The notes: generated from the letters alone by a model not told the origin. A stretch of DNA of 64,000 bases from Amycolatopsis sp. NBRC 101858 (GCF_030269325.1 NZ_BSTD01000003.1:1-64000), one strand, 5' to 3'; shown: positions 23,175 to 31,912, counted from the first letter of the stretch. Made by a program: numbers and translations.

Positions 23175-24166
23175 CCCTCGCCGACTTCCCGCGTTATCCC
23201 CTGCTGTTCGGCCCGTCGCCGGTGCACCCGCTGGAGCGCCTGACCGACCACCTGGGCGGCGCGAAGATCTGGGCCAAGCGCGAAGACGTCAACTCGGGCC
23301 TGGCCTACGGCGGCAACAAGACGCGCAAGCTCGAGTACCTCGTCGCCGACGCGCTCGCGCAAAAGGCGGACACCCTGGTCTCCATCGGCGGCGTCCAGTC
23401 CAACCACACCCGCCAGGTCGCGGCCGCCGCCGCGCGGGCCGGGCTGAAGGCCGTGCTGGTGCAGGAAAGCTGGGTCGACTGGCACGACCCGCTCTACGAC
23501 AAGGTCGGCAACATCCAGCTCTCGCGGATCCTCGGCGCCGACGTCCGGCTCGTCGAAGCCGGCTTCGGCATCGGCTTCAAGCAGACCTGGGAGGACGCCG
23601 TCGCCGAGATCGAGGCCGGCGGCGGGAAGCCGTACGCCATCCCGGCCGGTGCGTCGGACCACCGGCTCGGCGGGCTCGGGTTCGCGAACTGGATCGTCGA
23701 GCTGGAACAGCAGGAAGAAGAACTGGGCGTCTTCTTCGACACGGTGATCGTCTGCTCGGTCACCGGCAGCACGCAGGGCGGGATGGTCGCCGGGACCGCG
23801 CTCGGCAAGAAGCGCCGGATCCTCGGCATCGACGCCTCGGCCAAGCCGGACGAAACCCGCGAACAGATCACGCGCATCGCGCGCACGACCGCCGAGCTGA
23901 TCGGCGCCGGCGAGATCCCCGAGGTCGAGCTGGACGACCGCTACCACGCGGGGATCTACGGCATCCCCGACAAATCCACAGTGGACGCCATCGAGACCTG
24001 CGCCCGGCTGGAGGGCATGATCACCGACCCCGTGTACGAAGGCAAGTCCATGGCGGGACTCATCGACCTGGTCGGCCGGGGTGAGATCACCAGCGACTCG
24101 AACGTCCTCTACGCCCACCTCGGCGGGCAGCCCGCGCTCAACGGCTACACGAGCGTCCTCGGCTGA
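23171..24166 (+). CDS. acdS: 1-Aminocyclopropane-1-carboxylate (ACC) deaminase
   Basis: PLP-dependent cytoplasmic enzyme opening the ring of ACC, the plant ethylene precursor, to 2-oxobutyrate and ammonia. The 331-residue protein closely follows characterised AcdS: FPRYPLLFGPSPVHPL, the PLP lysine in GGNKTRKLEYL (Lys50), SIGGVQSNHTRQ, CSVTGSTQ, DASAKPDETREQITRIAR, the tyrosine/glutamate pair in DPVYEGKSM and YAHLGGQPALNGY near the C-terminus. These separate it from D-cysteine desulfhydrase relatives. ATGA overlap with the regulator. A plant-associated or soil lifestyle would fit. Confidence 0.94.
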   Translation: MTLADFPRYPLLFGPSPVHPLERLTDHLGGAKIWAKREDVNSGLAYGGNKTRKLEYLVADALAQKADTLVSIGGVQSNHTRQVAAAAARAGLKAVLVQESWVDWHDPLYDKVGNIQLSRILGADVRLVEAGFGIGFKQTWEDAVAEIEAGGGKPYAIPAGASDHRLGGLGFANWIVELEQQEEELGVFFDTVIVCSVTGSTQGGMVAGTALGKKRRILGIDASAKPDETREQITRIARTTAELIGAGEIPEVELDDRYHAGIYGIPDKSTVDAIETCARLEGMITDPVYEGKSMAGLIDLVGRGEITSDSNVLYAHLGGQPALNGYTSVLG

Positions 24167-24168
24167 AC

Positions 24169-24197
24169 CGGTGGGCCGGGGCAACCCCGGCCCACCG
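24169..24197 (+). terminator. Bidirectional terminator between acdS and ridA
   Basis: A perfect 13-bp stem (CGGTGGGCCGGGG and its complement) with loop CAA. It starts just after the acdS stop and ends 5 nt before the stop of the convergent ridA gene. Confidence 0.85.
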
Positions 24198-24202
24198 AAG
24201 GC

Positions 24203-24586
24203 TCAGTCCAGCACGCAGAGCACGTCGATCTCGACGAGGAGCTCGCCCGGGAGGCCGACGTACACCGTCGTGCGGGCGGCGTGCGGCGCGTCGCCGATCA
24301 GCTCGTTGTAGACCTCGTTGAACGGCGCGAAGTGCGCCGTGTCGGTGAGGTACACCCGCACCATGATCGCGTCGGCCAGGCTCGAGCCCGCCTCGGCGAG
24401 CACGGCTTCGAGGTTCTTGAACGTCTGCCGGGTCTGGCCCACGACGTCGTCGCCGACGATCTCGTTCGTGGCCGGGTCGAAGGCCACCTGGCCCGCGACC
24501 TGCAGCAGGTTCCCCTTGCGGACGGCCTGCGAGAACTTCGCCGGCGGCTTCGGCGCGTTCTCGGTGGAAACTGCCGTCTTGCTCAT
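24203..24586 (-). CDS. RidA/YjgF family enamine/imine deaminase
   Basis: RidA proteins hydrolyse reactive 2-aminoacrylate-type enamines and imines released by PLP dehydratases. The 127-residue protein has the family segments VAGQVAFDP, TRQTFKNLEAVLAEAG, VRVYLTD and the C-terminal ELLVEIDVLCVLD; the usual catalytic arginine position is in the MVRVYLTD stretch. Its ATG overlaps the iclR stop (TGATG), so it is the last gene of kdgK-iclR-ridA. The PLP deaminase encoded divergently would generate such imines, so RidA probably speeds or detoxifies that step. Confidence 0.92.
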   Translation of the reverse strand: MSKTAVSTENAPKPPAKFSQAVRKGNLLQVAGQVAFDPATNEIVGDDVVGQTRQTFKNLEAVLAEAGSSLADAIMVRVYLTDTAHFAPFNEVYNELIGDAPHAARTTVYVGLPGELLVEIDVLCVLD

Positions 24587-25344
24587 CAGTGCCCCTTTCC
24601 GTTCTCCGTCCATCCACTGTGGACGGAAGCTTCCGTGGTCGCCGCGCGCAGGTCCGGGACCAGCGCCAGCAGGCCTTCGTAGTCGAGCAGCACCTTCGGC
24701 ACCGACATCGACGCGGCGGCCAGCACCTCACCGTCCGCCCCGCGGACCGGCGCCGCGATGCAGTGGATGAAGTCCTCGTGCTCGGCGTTGTCGACGGCGT
24801 ACCCGAGCCGGCCGACGCGCTCCAGCTCGGCGAGATACGCATCAGGCGTCGTGATCGTGTTCGGCGTCAGCGCCGGGTAGTTCATGGACCGCGCGATCTC
24901 CTCGCGCCGCGCCTCCGGCATCGCCGCGACGAGCACCTTGCCGACGGCCGTGCAGTGCAGCGGCGCGCGTTTGCCGACGCGCGAGTACATCCGCACCGAG
25001 TGCCGGCCCTCGTACTTGTCGATGTAGACGACTTCGCCGTCGTCGTAGCTGGCCAGGTGCACGGTGTGCCCGGTGCGCGCGTTGAGCGCGGCCAGCGCGG
25101 GCTGGGCGCTGCGCCGGACGTCGATCGAGTCGAGGGCCTGGTTGGCCAGGTCGAACATGGCGCTGCCGAGCCGGTAGTACCGCGTGCCCTCGCGCCGGAC
25201 GAAGTGGTGCTGTTCGAGGGTGCGCAGCAGGCGCAGCACGGTGGACTTGTGGACGCCGATCTCGTCGGCGAGGTCGTCGAGCGTGCGCGCGTCCTTCGCG
25301 ATGGAGTTCAGCAGCGTCAGCGCGCGGTCCAAGCTCTGGCTCAC
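24586..25344 (-). CDS. IclR-family transcriptional regulator (KdgR-like)
   Basis: The 252-residue protein has an N-terminal winged HTH (LDDLADEIGVHKSTVLRLLR) and a C-terminal effector domain with VGKVLVAAMPE and the FIHCIAAPVRG motif typical of IclR. The GTG at 25344 is chosen since it overlaps the kinase stop (GTGA) and fits the family N-terminus; a longer frame adds 13 residues. KdgR-type IclR proteins respond to 2-keto-3-deoxygluconate, which fits the neighbouring KDG kinase. Likely targets are the GCAAC/GTTGC repeats in the divergent promoter region near 26386-26411. Confidence 0.9.
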   Translation of the reverse strand: MSQSLDRALTLLNSIAKDARTLDDLADEIGVHKSTVLRLLRTLEQHHFVRREGTRYYRLGSAMFDLANQALDSIDVRRSAQPALAALNARTGHTVHLASYDDGEVVYIDKYEGRHSVRMYSRVGKRAPLHCTAVGKVLVAAMPEARREEIARSMNYPALTPNTITTPDAYLAELERVGRLGYAVDNAEHEDFIHCIAAPVRGADGEVLAAASMSVPKVLLDYEGLLALVPDLRAATTEASVHSGWTENGKGH

Positions 25345-26312
25345 GTGAGCACGCCCTCTCCGGTCAGCCGGGCCGACTGCCACTCGTCGGGGCCGGCGTT
25401 CAGCAGGCTATCCACGACCGTGCGCGGCAGGGGCACCCCGACGTCGTCGTGGGTGAGCAGGGTCGCCGCGGCTTGCAGGTGGCCCTGCCGCAGCCGCGCG
25501 AGCGGTGAAGCGTCCCGCAGTGTCGCCGCCAGGAAGCCCGCGGCGAACGCGTCCCCGGCGCCGACCGGCTCGACGACGTCGACCCGCAGCGCCGGCGCGA
25601 ACAGCGGCTCCCCTTCGACCAGCGTCGCGCCGCGTTCGCCGTGCTTGACGACGAGCGTGCGCGGCCCCGGCAGCAGCTCCCGCAGCTCGGCCGGGTCGCC
25701 GGTCCCCCAGACGTGCTGGGCCTCGTCGTCGCCGGTCAGGACGATGTCGGCCTGCCCGGCCAGCTCGGCGAGCAGCCGGGGATCGCGGCCTGCCCACAGC
25801 GCGGGCCGCAGGTTGACGTCGAACGAGATCAGCCGGTCGCCGCGGGGCATTTCCAGCAGGGCGCGCACCAGCGCGAGGCAGCTCTCGGACAGCGCGGGCG
25901 TGATGCCGGACAGGTGCAGCACGCGGACGCCGTCGAGGTGCAAGCGATCCAGCAGCGCAGGGCCCATCCCGGACGCGGCGGAGCCCGCCCGGTAGTAGCG
26001 CACCGGGCTGCCACCGGCGCCGCTTTCCTTGATGTAGAGCCCGGTCGGGCGCTCCGGGTCGACGGAGCACGCGCTGACGTCGACGCCGTGGGAAGCGATC
26101 TCCCGGAGCATCGCGCGGCCGAACGGGTCGTCGCCGACCGCGCTCACCCAGCCGCTCGGGACGCCGAGGGCCGGCAGGTGACAGGCGACGTTCGACTCGG
26201 CGCCGCCGATCGTGCGCGTCCACCGCTTCACCTCGTCCGGCGGGCCGGGTTCGGCGGGCACGAACAGCGCCATCGTCTCGCCGACACAGAGCACCTCGGG
26301 CCCGCTTGTCAC
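25341..26312 (-). CDS. kdgK: PfkB-family sugar kinase, probable 2-keto-3-deoxygluconate kinase
   Basis: ATP-dependent kinase of the ribokinase family. The 323-residue protein has GETMALFVP (11-19), the substrate lid GGAESNVACHL, the KdgK-like YYRAGSAAS (107-115), the N-domain VLTGDDEA and the catalytic GAGDAFAAGF (251-260, Asp254). The YYRAGSAAS motif and the IclR neighbour favour KDG over other sugars, but PfkB specificity is hard to read. It would turn KDG into KDPG for the Entner-Doudoroff aldolase, which is not in the window. GTG start with GGGAG upstream; coupled to iclR. Confidence 0.85.
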   Translation of the reverse strand: MTSGPEVLCVGETMALFVPAEPGPPDEVKRWTRTIGGAESNVACHLPALGVPSGWVSAVGDDPFGRAMLREIASHGVDVSACSVDPERPTGLYIKESGAGGSPVRYYRAGSAASGMGPALLDRLHLDGVRVLHLSGITPALSESCLALVRALLEMPRGDRLISFDVNLRPALWAGRDPRLLAELAGQADIVLTGDDEAQHVWGTGDPAELRELLPGPRTLVVKHGERGATLVEGEPLFAPALRVDVVEPVGAGDAFAAGFLAATLRDASPLARLRQGHLQAAATLLTHDDVGVPLPRTVVDSLLNAGPDEWQSARLTGEGVLT

Positions 26313-26339
26313 TTTCCGTCTCCCCTGTCCGTCACCCCG

Positions 26340-26411
26340 TTGACCTGTGGCGACCCGGATGCTACACCTATGGCACTCAAAATGCGCAACAGTCGTTGCA
26401 ACATACGCAAC
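26340..26411 (+). promoter_or_regulatory. Divergent promoter region with IclR-type operator repeats
   Basis: TTGACC (26340-26345) and TACACC (26363-26368) are spaced by 17 nt on the plus strand. Downstream, GCAAC (26386-26390), GTTGC (26395-26399) and GCAAC (26407-26411) form overlapping inverted repeats. The two GCAAC copies are 21 bp, or two helical turns, apart. The position between kdgK and the deaminase gene makes this the expected IclR site; that assignment is inferred. Confidence 0.5.
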
Positions 26412-26425
26412 CGAGGTCGCCGCCG

Positions 26426-27724
26426 ATGAACCCTTGCCTGATGGACCCCGCCGCGCTCGCCGCCCTCCGCGACGAGCGGATCGACTGGCGCTTCCGCTCG
26501 GCTGCCCCCGCCCTGACCGGGCTCACGCTCACCGAAGCCGCGGACCGGCGGCTGAACCTGTTCACCGACGGGTTCTTCGCGCCCTTCGTCGTCCTCGACG
26601 ACGACGCGCTCGAGCACAACCTGCGGACGATGGCCGCGTGGTGCGAAGCCCGTGGCGTCGTGCTCGCCCCGCACGGCAAGACGACCATGGCACCGCAGCT
26701 GTTCGCCCGCCAGATCGAGCACGGCGCGTGGGGCATCACCTGCGCGAACGCCGGGCACCTCCGGATCTACCGCGCGTTCGGCGTCTCCCGGATCCTGCTG
26801 GCCAACCAGTTCCTGGACCCGAGCGGTCTCCGCTGGCTGGCCGCCGAGCTGGCCGCCGACCCGGACTTCGAGTTCGTCTGCTGGGTCGACTCGGTCCGCG
26901 GGGTCGAGCTGATGACCGAAGCTCTCGAAGGCTCCGAGCGCCCGGTCGACGTCCTCCTCGAGCTGGGCGCCGACGGCGGCCGCACCGGCGTGCGCGACAC
27001 CGCGACCGCGCTGGCCGTCGCCGAGGCGGTGCACGCGAGCCCGGCGTTGCGGCTGCGCGGCACCGGCGGGTACGAAGGCGCGCTCTCGCACGACACTGAC
27101 GAAGCCGCGCTCGCCAAGATCAGCTCCTATGTGGACGGCCTGCGCGACCTCGCCATCACGTTCGCGGACAAGGGCATGCTCGACGGGCAGATCATCGTCA
27201 CCGCCGGCGGCAGCGCGTACTTCGACCAGGTCGCCAACGAACTGACGAAGCCGTGGCCGGGCGGCCTCGACGTGCTCCCGGTACTGCGCAGCGGCGCGTA
27301 CATCACTCACGACGACGGCTTCTACCGCGAGATCTCCCCGCTCGGTGACCACCCGCGCATCGACGGCGTCGAGTCGTTCCGGCCCGCGCTGCGCGCCTGG
27401 GCGCAGGTGACGTCGAAGCCGTCGGACGAGCTCGCGCTGCTGACCATCGGCAAGCGCGACGCGTCCTTCGACGAGGGCATGCCCGAGCCGCAGCTGCGCC
27501 GCACCCCGACCGGTCCCGCCGAGCCCCTCGACGGGCACGTCGTCGCGAAGATGAACGACCAGCACGCGTTCCTCACCCTGCCCGCCGGGTCGCCGGTCGA
27601 GGTCGGCGACTGGATCGGGCTCGGCCTCTCGCACCCGTGCACAGTGTTCGACAAGTGGCCGCTGCTGCCGATGACCGCAGCCGACGGCGAGACCGTCGTC
27701 GACCTGGTCCGGACGTGGTTCTGA
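26426..27724 (+). CDS. PLP-dependent D-amino-acid / D-glucosaminate deaminase (DSD1-like, alanine racemase fold)
   Basis: The 432-residue protein has the alanine racemase N-terminal barrel with the PLP lysine in LAPHGKTTMAP (Lys85), then GITCANAGHLRIYR and ELGADGGRTGVR, and a D-serine dehydratase-like C-terminal domain with HPCTVFDKWPLLP. Relatives deaminate D-serine, D-threonine or related 2-amino acids to keto acids. Beside a D-aminoacylase, a gluconate-type permease and a KDG kinase, D-glucosaminate is an attractive substrate, since its deamination gives KDG directly. That assignment is inferred; D-serine remains possible. The ATG at 26426 is the family-like start; the next in-frame ATG is five codons on. 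Its stop overlaps the deacylase start (TGATG). Confidence 0.85.
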   Translation: MNPCLMDPAALAALRDERIDWRFRSAAPALTGLTLTEAADRRLNLFTDGFFAPFVVLDDDALEHNLRTMAAWCEARGVVLAPHGKTTMAPQLFARQIEHGAWGITCANAGHLRIYRAFGVSRILLANQFLDPSGLRWLAAELAADPDFEFVCWVDSVRGVELMTEALEGSERPVDVLLELGADGGRTGVRDTATALAVAEAVHASPALRLRGTGGYEGALSHDTDEAALAKISSYVDGLRDLAITFADKGMLDGQIIVTAGGSAYFDQVANELTKPWPGGLDVLPVLRSGAYITHDDGFYREISPLGDHPRIDGVESFRPALRAWAQVTSKPSDELALLTIGKRDASFDEGMPEPQLRRTPTGPAEPLDGHVVAKMNDQHAFLTLPAGSPVEVGDWIGLGLSHPCTVFDKWPLLPMTAADGETVVDLVRTWF

Positions 27725-29319
27725 TGGACGTCGTCGTCAAGAACGTGCTGGTCGCCGACGGCACCGGCGACGCGCTGACCCGCCACGACGTCGGCATCAC
27801 CGGCGAGAAGATCGCCAGCGTCGGCGAGGCGGGCTCGCTGGCCGGGCGCCGGAACATCGACGGGCACGGGCTGGTGCTCGCGCCCGGGTTCATCGACATG
27901 CATTCGCACTCCGACCTGCAGCTGCTGGCCAACCCGGACCACGCGGCCAAGATCACCCAGGGCGTCACGACGGAGGTGCTCGGCCAGGACGGGCTGTCGT
28001 ACGCGCCGGTCGACGACGCCGTCCTCGAAGCACTGCGGCAGCAGCTCGCCGGCTGGAACGACGACCCGGCCGGCTTCGACTGGAACTGGCGCTCGGTCGG
28101 TGAGTACCTCGACCGCCTCGACCGGGGCATCGCGGTCAACGCGGCGTACCTGGTGCCGCAGGGCACGGTCCGGATGCTGGCCGTCGGTTTCGACGACCGG
28201 CCCGCGACCGACGCCGAGATGACCCGGATGAAGGAGCTCGTCGCGACGGGCCTGGCCGAAGGCGCGATGGGGATGTCCTCGGGGCTCACCTACACGCCGG
28301 GGATGTACGCGGAGACCAGTGAGCTGGTCGAGCTGTGCAAGGTCGTCGGCGAGGGCGGCGGGTTCTACAGCCCGCACCACCGCAGCTACGGCAAGGGCGC
28401 GCTGGAGGCGTTCGCCGAGATGATCGACGTCTCGCGGCAGTCGGGCTGCCCGCTGCACCTGGCGCACGCGACGATGAACTTCTCGGTGAACAAAGGAAAA
28501 GCACCCGACCTGCTGAAGCTCCTGGACGACGCGCTCGACGACGGGTGCGACATCTCGCTGGACACCTACCCGTACCTGCCGGGCGCGACGTACCTCTCCG
28601 CGCTGCTGCCGAGCTGGGCCACCGAAGGCGGCCTGGCGCCGACCCTCGCCCGGTTGTCCGATGTGGACGAACGCGAGCGGATCCGCGCCGCGATCGAGGA
28701 GTCCGGTTCGGACGGTGCGCACGGCGTCCCGATCGACTGGGACGCCATCGAGATCAACGGCGTCCGCAACGACCACAACGCCCACCTGGTGGGGCACAGC
28801 GTGGCCGCGTCGGCACGGACCGCCGGCACCGAACCGGCGAAGCTGTACTTCGACACGCTCCTGGACGAAAAGCTCGGCACGTCCTGCCTGATGCACGTCG
28901 GGCACGAGGAGAACGTCCAGGCGATCATGCGCCACCGCACGCACACCGGCGGCAGCGACGGCCTCCTCGTCGGCGCCCGGCCGCACCCGCGCGCCTGGGG
29001 CACGTTCCCCCGCTACCTCGCCCGGTACGTCCGCGAACTGGGCGTGCTGGACCTCGCCGAGTGCGTCGCCCACCTCACCGGACGGGCCGCGCGGCGCCTG
29101 CGGCTGACCGACCGCGGGCTCGTCCGCGCCGGGTACGCCGCCGACCTGGTGCTGTTCGACCCCGACGCGGTCGCCGACACCGCCACCTTCGACGACCCAC
29201 GGCAGCCCGCCGCGGGGATCACCCACGTCTTCGTCAACGGCGTCGCCGCCCTCGACGACGGCCGTCCCACCGGCGCCCTCGCCGGACACTCCCTGCGCAA
29301 CCCCCGGAGAGCAAGATGA
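27724..29319 (+). CDS. D-aminoacylase / N-acyl-D-amino-acid deacylase family
   Basis: A zinc amidohydrolase of 531 residues with the metal site DMHSHSDLQ (58-66) in the barrel, HHRSYGKGALEAF, HLAHATMNF and a C-terminal segment LVRAGYAADLVLFDPD typical of the family, which removes N-acetyl groups from D-amino acids. In this locus it could act on N-acetyl-D-glucosaminate, giving the amino sugar acid for the preceding PLP enzyme. The start is fixed by TGATG coupling; the stop overlaps the permease ATG (ATGA). Confidence 0.9.
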   Translation: MDVVVKNVLVADGTGDALTRHDVGITGEKIASVGEAGSLAGRRNIDGHGLVLAPGFIDMHSHSDLQLLANPDHAAKITQGVTTEVLGQDGLSYAPVDDAVLEALRQQLAGWNDDPAGFDWNWRSVGEYLDRLDRGIAVNAAYLVPQGTVRMLAVGFDDRPATDAEMTRMKELVATGLAEGAMGMSSGLTYTPGMYAETSELVELCKVVGEGGGFYSPHHRSYGKGALEAFAEMIDVSRQSGCPLHLAHATMNFSVNKGKAPDLLKLLDDALDDGCDISLDTYPYLPGATYLSALLPSWATEGGLAPTLARLSDVDERERIRAAIEESGSDGAHGVPIDWDAIEINGVRNDHNAHLVGHSVAASARTAGTEPAKLYFDTLLDEKLGTSCLMHVGHEENVQAIMRHRTHTGGSDGLLVGARPHPRAWGTFPRYLARYVRELGVLDLAECVAHLTGRAARRLRLTDRGLVRAGYAADLVLFDPDAVADTATFDDPRQPAAGITHVFVNGVAALDDGRPTGALAGHSLRNPRRAR

Positions 29320-30704
29320 TCCACTGGCTGCAACACACCACGGGTGGCCTGCTCACGCTCGCCGCCGTCTCGATCGCCGTCCTGCTGTTGCTGATCGTCA
29401 AGCTCAAGATCGAGCCGTTCATCGCGCTCATCGTGGTCGGCCTGCTCACCGCACTGGCCGCTGGCCTGCCGGTCGGCACGATCGTCGGCACCGCCCAGAA
29501 GTCGTCGGACTCCTTGCTGGAAAAGGGGTTCGGCAGCATCCTCGGGCACATCACCGCGATCATCGGCCTCGGCACGCTGCTCGGGTCGATCCTGGAACGC
29601 TCGGGTGGCGCGAAAGTGCTGACCGGGGCGCTGCTGCGGGGCTTCGGCGAGAAGCGCGCGCCGCTGGCCATGGGGGTCGCCGGGTTCATCTTCGGCATCC
29701 CGGTGTTCTTCGACATCGGCATCTTCGTGCTGGCGCCGCTGGTGTACGTCGCGGCGAAGCAGGGTAAGCGCTCGCTGGTGCTCTACGCGATGCCGCTGAT
29801 CGCGGGCCTGTCGATCACGCACGCCTTCCTGCCACCGCACCCGGGTCCGGTGGCCGCGGCCGGACTGCTGCACGTCGAGCTCGGCTGGATCATCCTGATG
29901 GGCCTCGCCTGCGGCATCCCCGCGTTCCTCGTCGGCGGCGTGCTGTACGCGACCTGGATCGGCAAGCGCATCGACGTCGAGGTGCCCCAGGAGATGATCG
30001 TCGCCGAGGAAGAAGGCGAAGAAGAGGCCGACGTGCCGTCGCTGGCGCTGGTCGGCTCGATCATCGCGGTGCCGCTGGTGCTGATCCTCGCCGGCACGTT
30101 CGGCAGCATCTGGCTGCCGAAGAACTCCGCGCTGGCGGGCGTCGCCGCGTTCATCGGCACGCCGGCGGTCGCGCTCACGGTCGCCGTGCTGCTGGCGTCC
30201 TGGCTGCTCGGGCTGCGGCGCGGGTTCACCGGCAAGGACCTCAACGAACTGGCCGCGAAGTCGCTGCGGCCGGTCGCGATGATCCTGCTCGTCGTCGGCG
30301 CGGGCGCGTTCTTCGGCGCGGTGCTCTCGGCCACCGGGATCGGCAAGGCCGTCGCCGACTCGCTGCACGACGCCGGGCTGCCGGTGCTGCTCGCGGCGTA
30401 CGTGATCAGCTGCGGCATGCGGATCGCCCAGGGTTCGGCCACGGTCGCCATCGTGACCACGAGCGGGATCATCGCGCCGACCGTGGCGCAGCTCGGGTAT
30501 TCGCAGGTGCAGCTGGCCTTGCTGGTCATGGCGATCTCCGCCGGGTCGATCATCGCGTCGCACGTCAACGACGGTGGTTTCTGGATCGTTTCGCGGTACT
30601 TCAACATGAGCGTCGTCCAGACGCTGAAGTCGTGGACCGCGCTGGAAACCGTGCTTTCCGTCTCCGGTTTCGCGGTTTCGGCATTGCTCATGGCCGTGGT
30701 CTAG
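29316..30704 (+). CDS. GntP-family gluconate-type:H+ symporter
   Basis: The 462-residue inner-membrane carrier has about 12 hydrophobic helices, the GntP opening segments (IIGLGTLLGSILERSGGAKV) and FLPPHPGPVAAAGLL in the pore half. An acidic cytoplasmic loop (EEEGEEEADVP, about 230-240) lies midway. GntP carriers import gluconate and related aldonic acids, and N-acetylglucosaminate is such an acid, fitting the enzymes encoded upstream. ATG start coupled to the deacylase. The stop codon TAG lies inside a DasR-type operator palindrome. Confidence 0.92.
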   Translation: MIHWLQHTTGGLLTLAAVSIAVLLLLIVKLKIEPFIALIVVGLLTALAAGLPVGTIVGTAQKSSDSLLEKGFGSILGHITAIIGLGTLLGSILERSGGAKVLTGALLRGFGEKRAPLAMGVAGFIFGIPVFFDIGIFVLAPLVYVAAKQGKRSLVLYAMPLIAGLSITHAFLPPHPGPVAAAGLLHVELGWIILMGLACGIPAFLVGGVLYATWIGKRIDVEVPQEMIVAEEEGEEEADVPSLALVGSIIAVPLVLILAGTFGSIWLPKNSALAGVAAFIGTPAVALTVAVLLASWLLGLRRGFTGKDLNELAAKSLRPVAMILLVVGAGAFFGAVLSATGIGKAVADSLHDAGLPVLLAAYVISCGMRIAQGSATVAIVTTSGIIAPTVAQLGYSQVQLALLVMAISAGSIIASHVNDGGFWIVSRYFNMSVVQTLKSWTALETVLSVSGFAVSALLMAVV

Positions 30705-30712
30705 ACCATACT
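30684..30712 (+). promoter_or_regulatory. Promoter with DasR-responsive element (dre) before lactonase-dasABCD
   Basis: TGGTCTAGACCA (30697-30708) is a perfect match to the 12-bp core of the 16-bp DasR operator known from Streptomyces (ACTGGTCTAGACCAGT type). It lies between TTGCTC (30684-30689) and CATACT (30707-30712), a -35/-10 pair with a 17-nt spacer, and contains the gntP stop codon. DasR binding here should repress the downstream genes until aminosugar phosphates accumulate. DasR itself is not encoded in the window. Confidence 0.75.
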
Positions 30713-30747
30713 GGAGGGAAGCCGCCGCCCGAACCCGTTGGGAGACA

Positions 30748-31881
30748 ATGACGATGACCGGACTTTCCCGTCGTACGTTCCTCGGCGCCGCCGCCGGAGC
30801 GAGTGCCGCGACCGTTCTCGGCGCACAGTTCGCCTCCGCGGCCACCACCGCGAAGGGCTGCATCGCCGGAGGGACCGTGTACATCGGCAGTTACACCAGC
30901 GGGGCGGGCGGCCACGGCCTCGACGTCTCGAGCCGGTCGGGCGCCACGCTGGGCCCGGTCCGCACGGTGCCGGGCATCACCGACACCTCGTGGTTCGACC
31001 GGAGCGCCGACGGCAAGACCCTTTACGTCACCAACGAAGGCGACCCGAACGGGTTCGTCTCGGCGCTGAACGTCGCCGACGCCGCGAACCCCAAGCTGCT
31101 CAACAAGGTTTCGTCGAAGGGCGGCGCGCCGACGCACCTGAGCGTGCACTCGAGCCAGAAGTACGTGCTGGCGGCGAACTACAGCTCGGGCAGCGTCGTC
31201 GTGCTGCCGATCCTGGCCGGCGGCAAGCTCGGCGCGGCCACGGACCTGGTGACGCACCAGGCCGACTCCGGGCAGGCCCACGCCCACCAGGTCGTCAACG
31301 ACCCGACCGGGCGCTGGGTGCTGTCGGTGGACCTCGGCGCCGACTCGGTGTACGTCTACTCCCTCGACGCCGGCACCGGAAAGCTCGCGCTGCACCAGCA
31401 GCTGAAGCTGCCGGCCGGCGCCGGGCCTCGGCACCTCGCGTTCGACAAGACCGGGACGTTCGCCTACATCCTGCAGGAGCTGCGCCCGGAGGTGACGGTC
31501 GCGAGCTGGGACGCGGCGGCCGGGACGCTGAAGGCGCTTTCCGTCGTCCCGGCCGTGCCGCCGGGCAGCACCGGCGACCTGTTCCCCGGCGAGATCGCGC
31601 TGTCGAAGGACGGGAAGTTCGCCTACGCCACCGTCCGCGGGCCCAACACCCTGGCGACGTTCTCCGTCGCCGGGGCGACGCTGAAGCTGGTGTCCACTGT
31701 GTCCAGTGGCGGCAACTGGCCGCGTCACGTCGCCCTCGACCCCGGCGAGAACTGGTTCTACGTCTCGAACCAGCGCTCCGGCACCGTCACCTGGCTGCCG
31801 CGCGACCCGGCCACCGGCCTGCCCGGCGCGGTCGCCGGCAGCCTCGCGGTCCCCGACGTCAACTCGGTTCACTTCGCCTGA
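30748..31881 (+). CDS. Tat-exported seven-bladed beta-propeller lactonase
   Basis: The 377-residue protein starts with a twin-arginine signal (SRRTFLGAAAG, Arg8-Arg9) and an Ala-rich cleavage region near residue 32. The rest is the lactonase/6-phosphogluconolactonase-like propeller with repeated blades such as GKTLYVTNEG, GPRHLAFDKTGTFAYIL and WPRHVALDPGENWFYVSNQRSG. Export excludes a role on 6-phosphogluconolactone; opening an extracellular aldonolactone, for example the lactone of C1-oxidised chito-oligosaccharides, is an inference from its place between a dre site and dasABCD. GGGAG precedes the ATG; a second ATG lies two codons on. Confidence 0.85.
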   Translation: MTMTGLSRRTFLGAAAGASAATVLGAQFASAATTAKGCIAGGTVYIGSYTSGAGGHGLDVSSRSGATLGPVRTVPGITDTSWFDRSADGKTLYVTNEGDPNGFVSALNVADAANPKLLNKVSSKGGAPTHLSVHSSQKYVLAANYSSGSVVVLPILAGGKLGAATDLVTHQADSGQAHAHQVVNDPTGRWVLSVDLGADSVYVYSLDAGTGKLALHQQLKLPAGAGPRHLAFDKTGTFAYILQELRPEVTVASWDAAAGTLKALSVVPAVPPGSTGDLFPGEIALSKDGKFAYATVRGPNTLATFSVAGATLKLVSTVSSGGNWPRHVALDPGENWFYVSNQRSGTVTWLPRDPATGLPGAVAGSLAVPDVNSVHFA

Positions 31882-31912
31882 CGCCGTTCGGGCACCCACT
31901 GGAGGATTCGTC

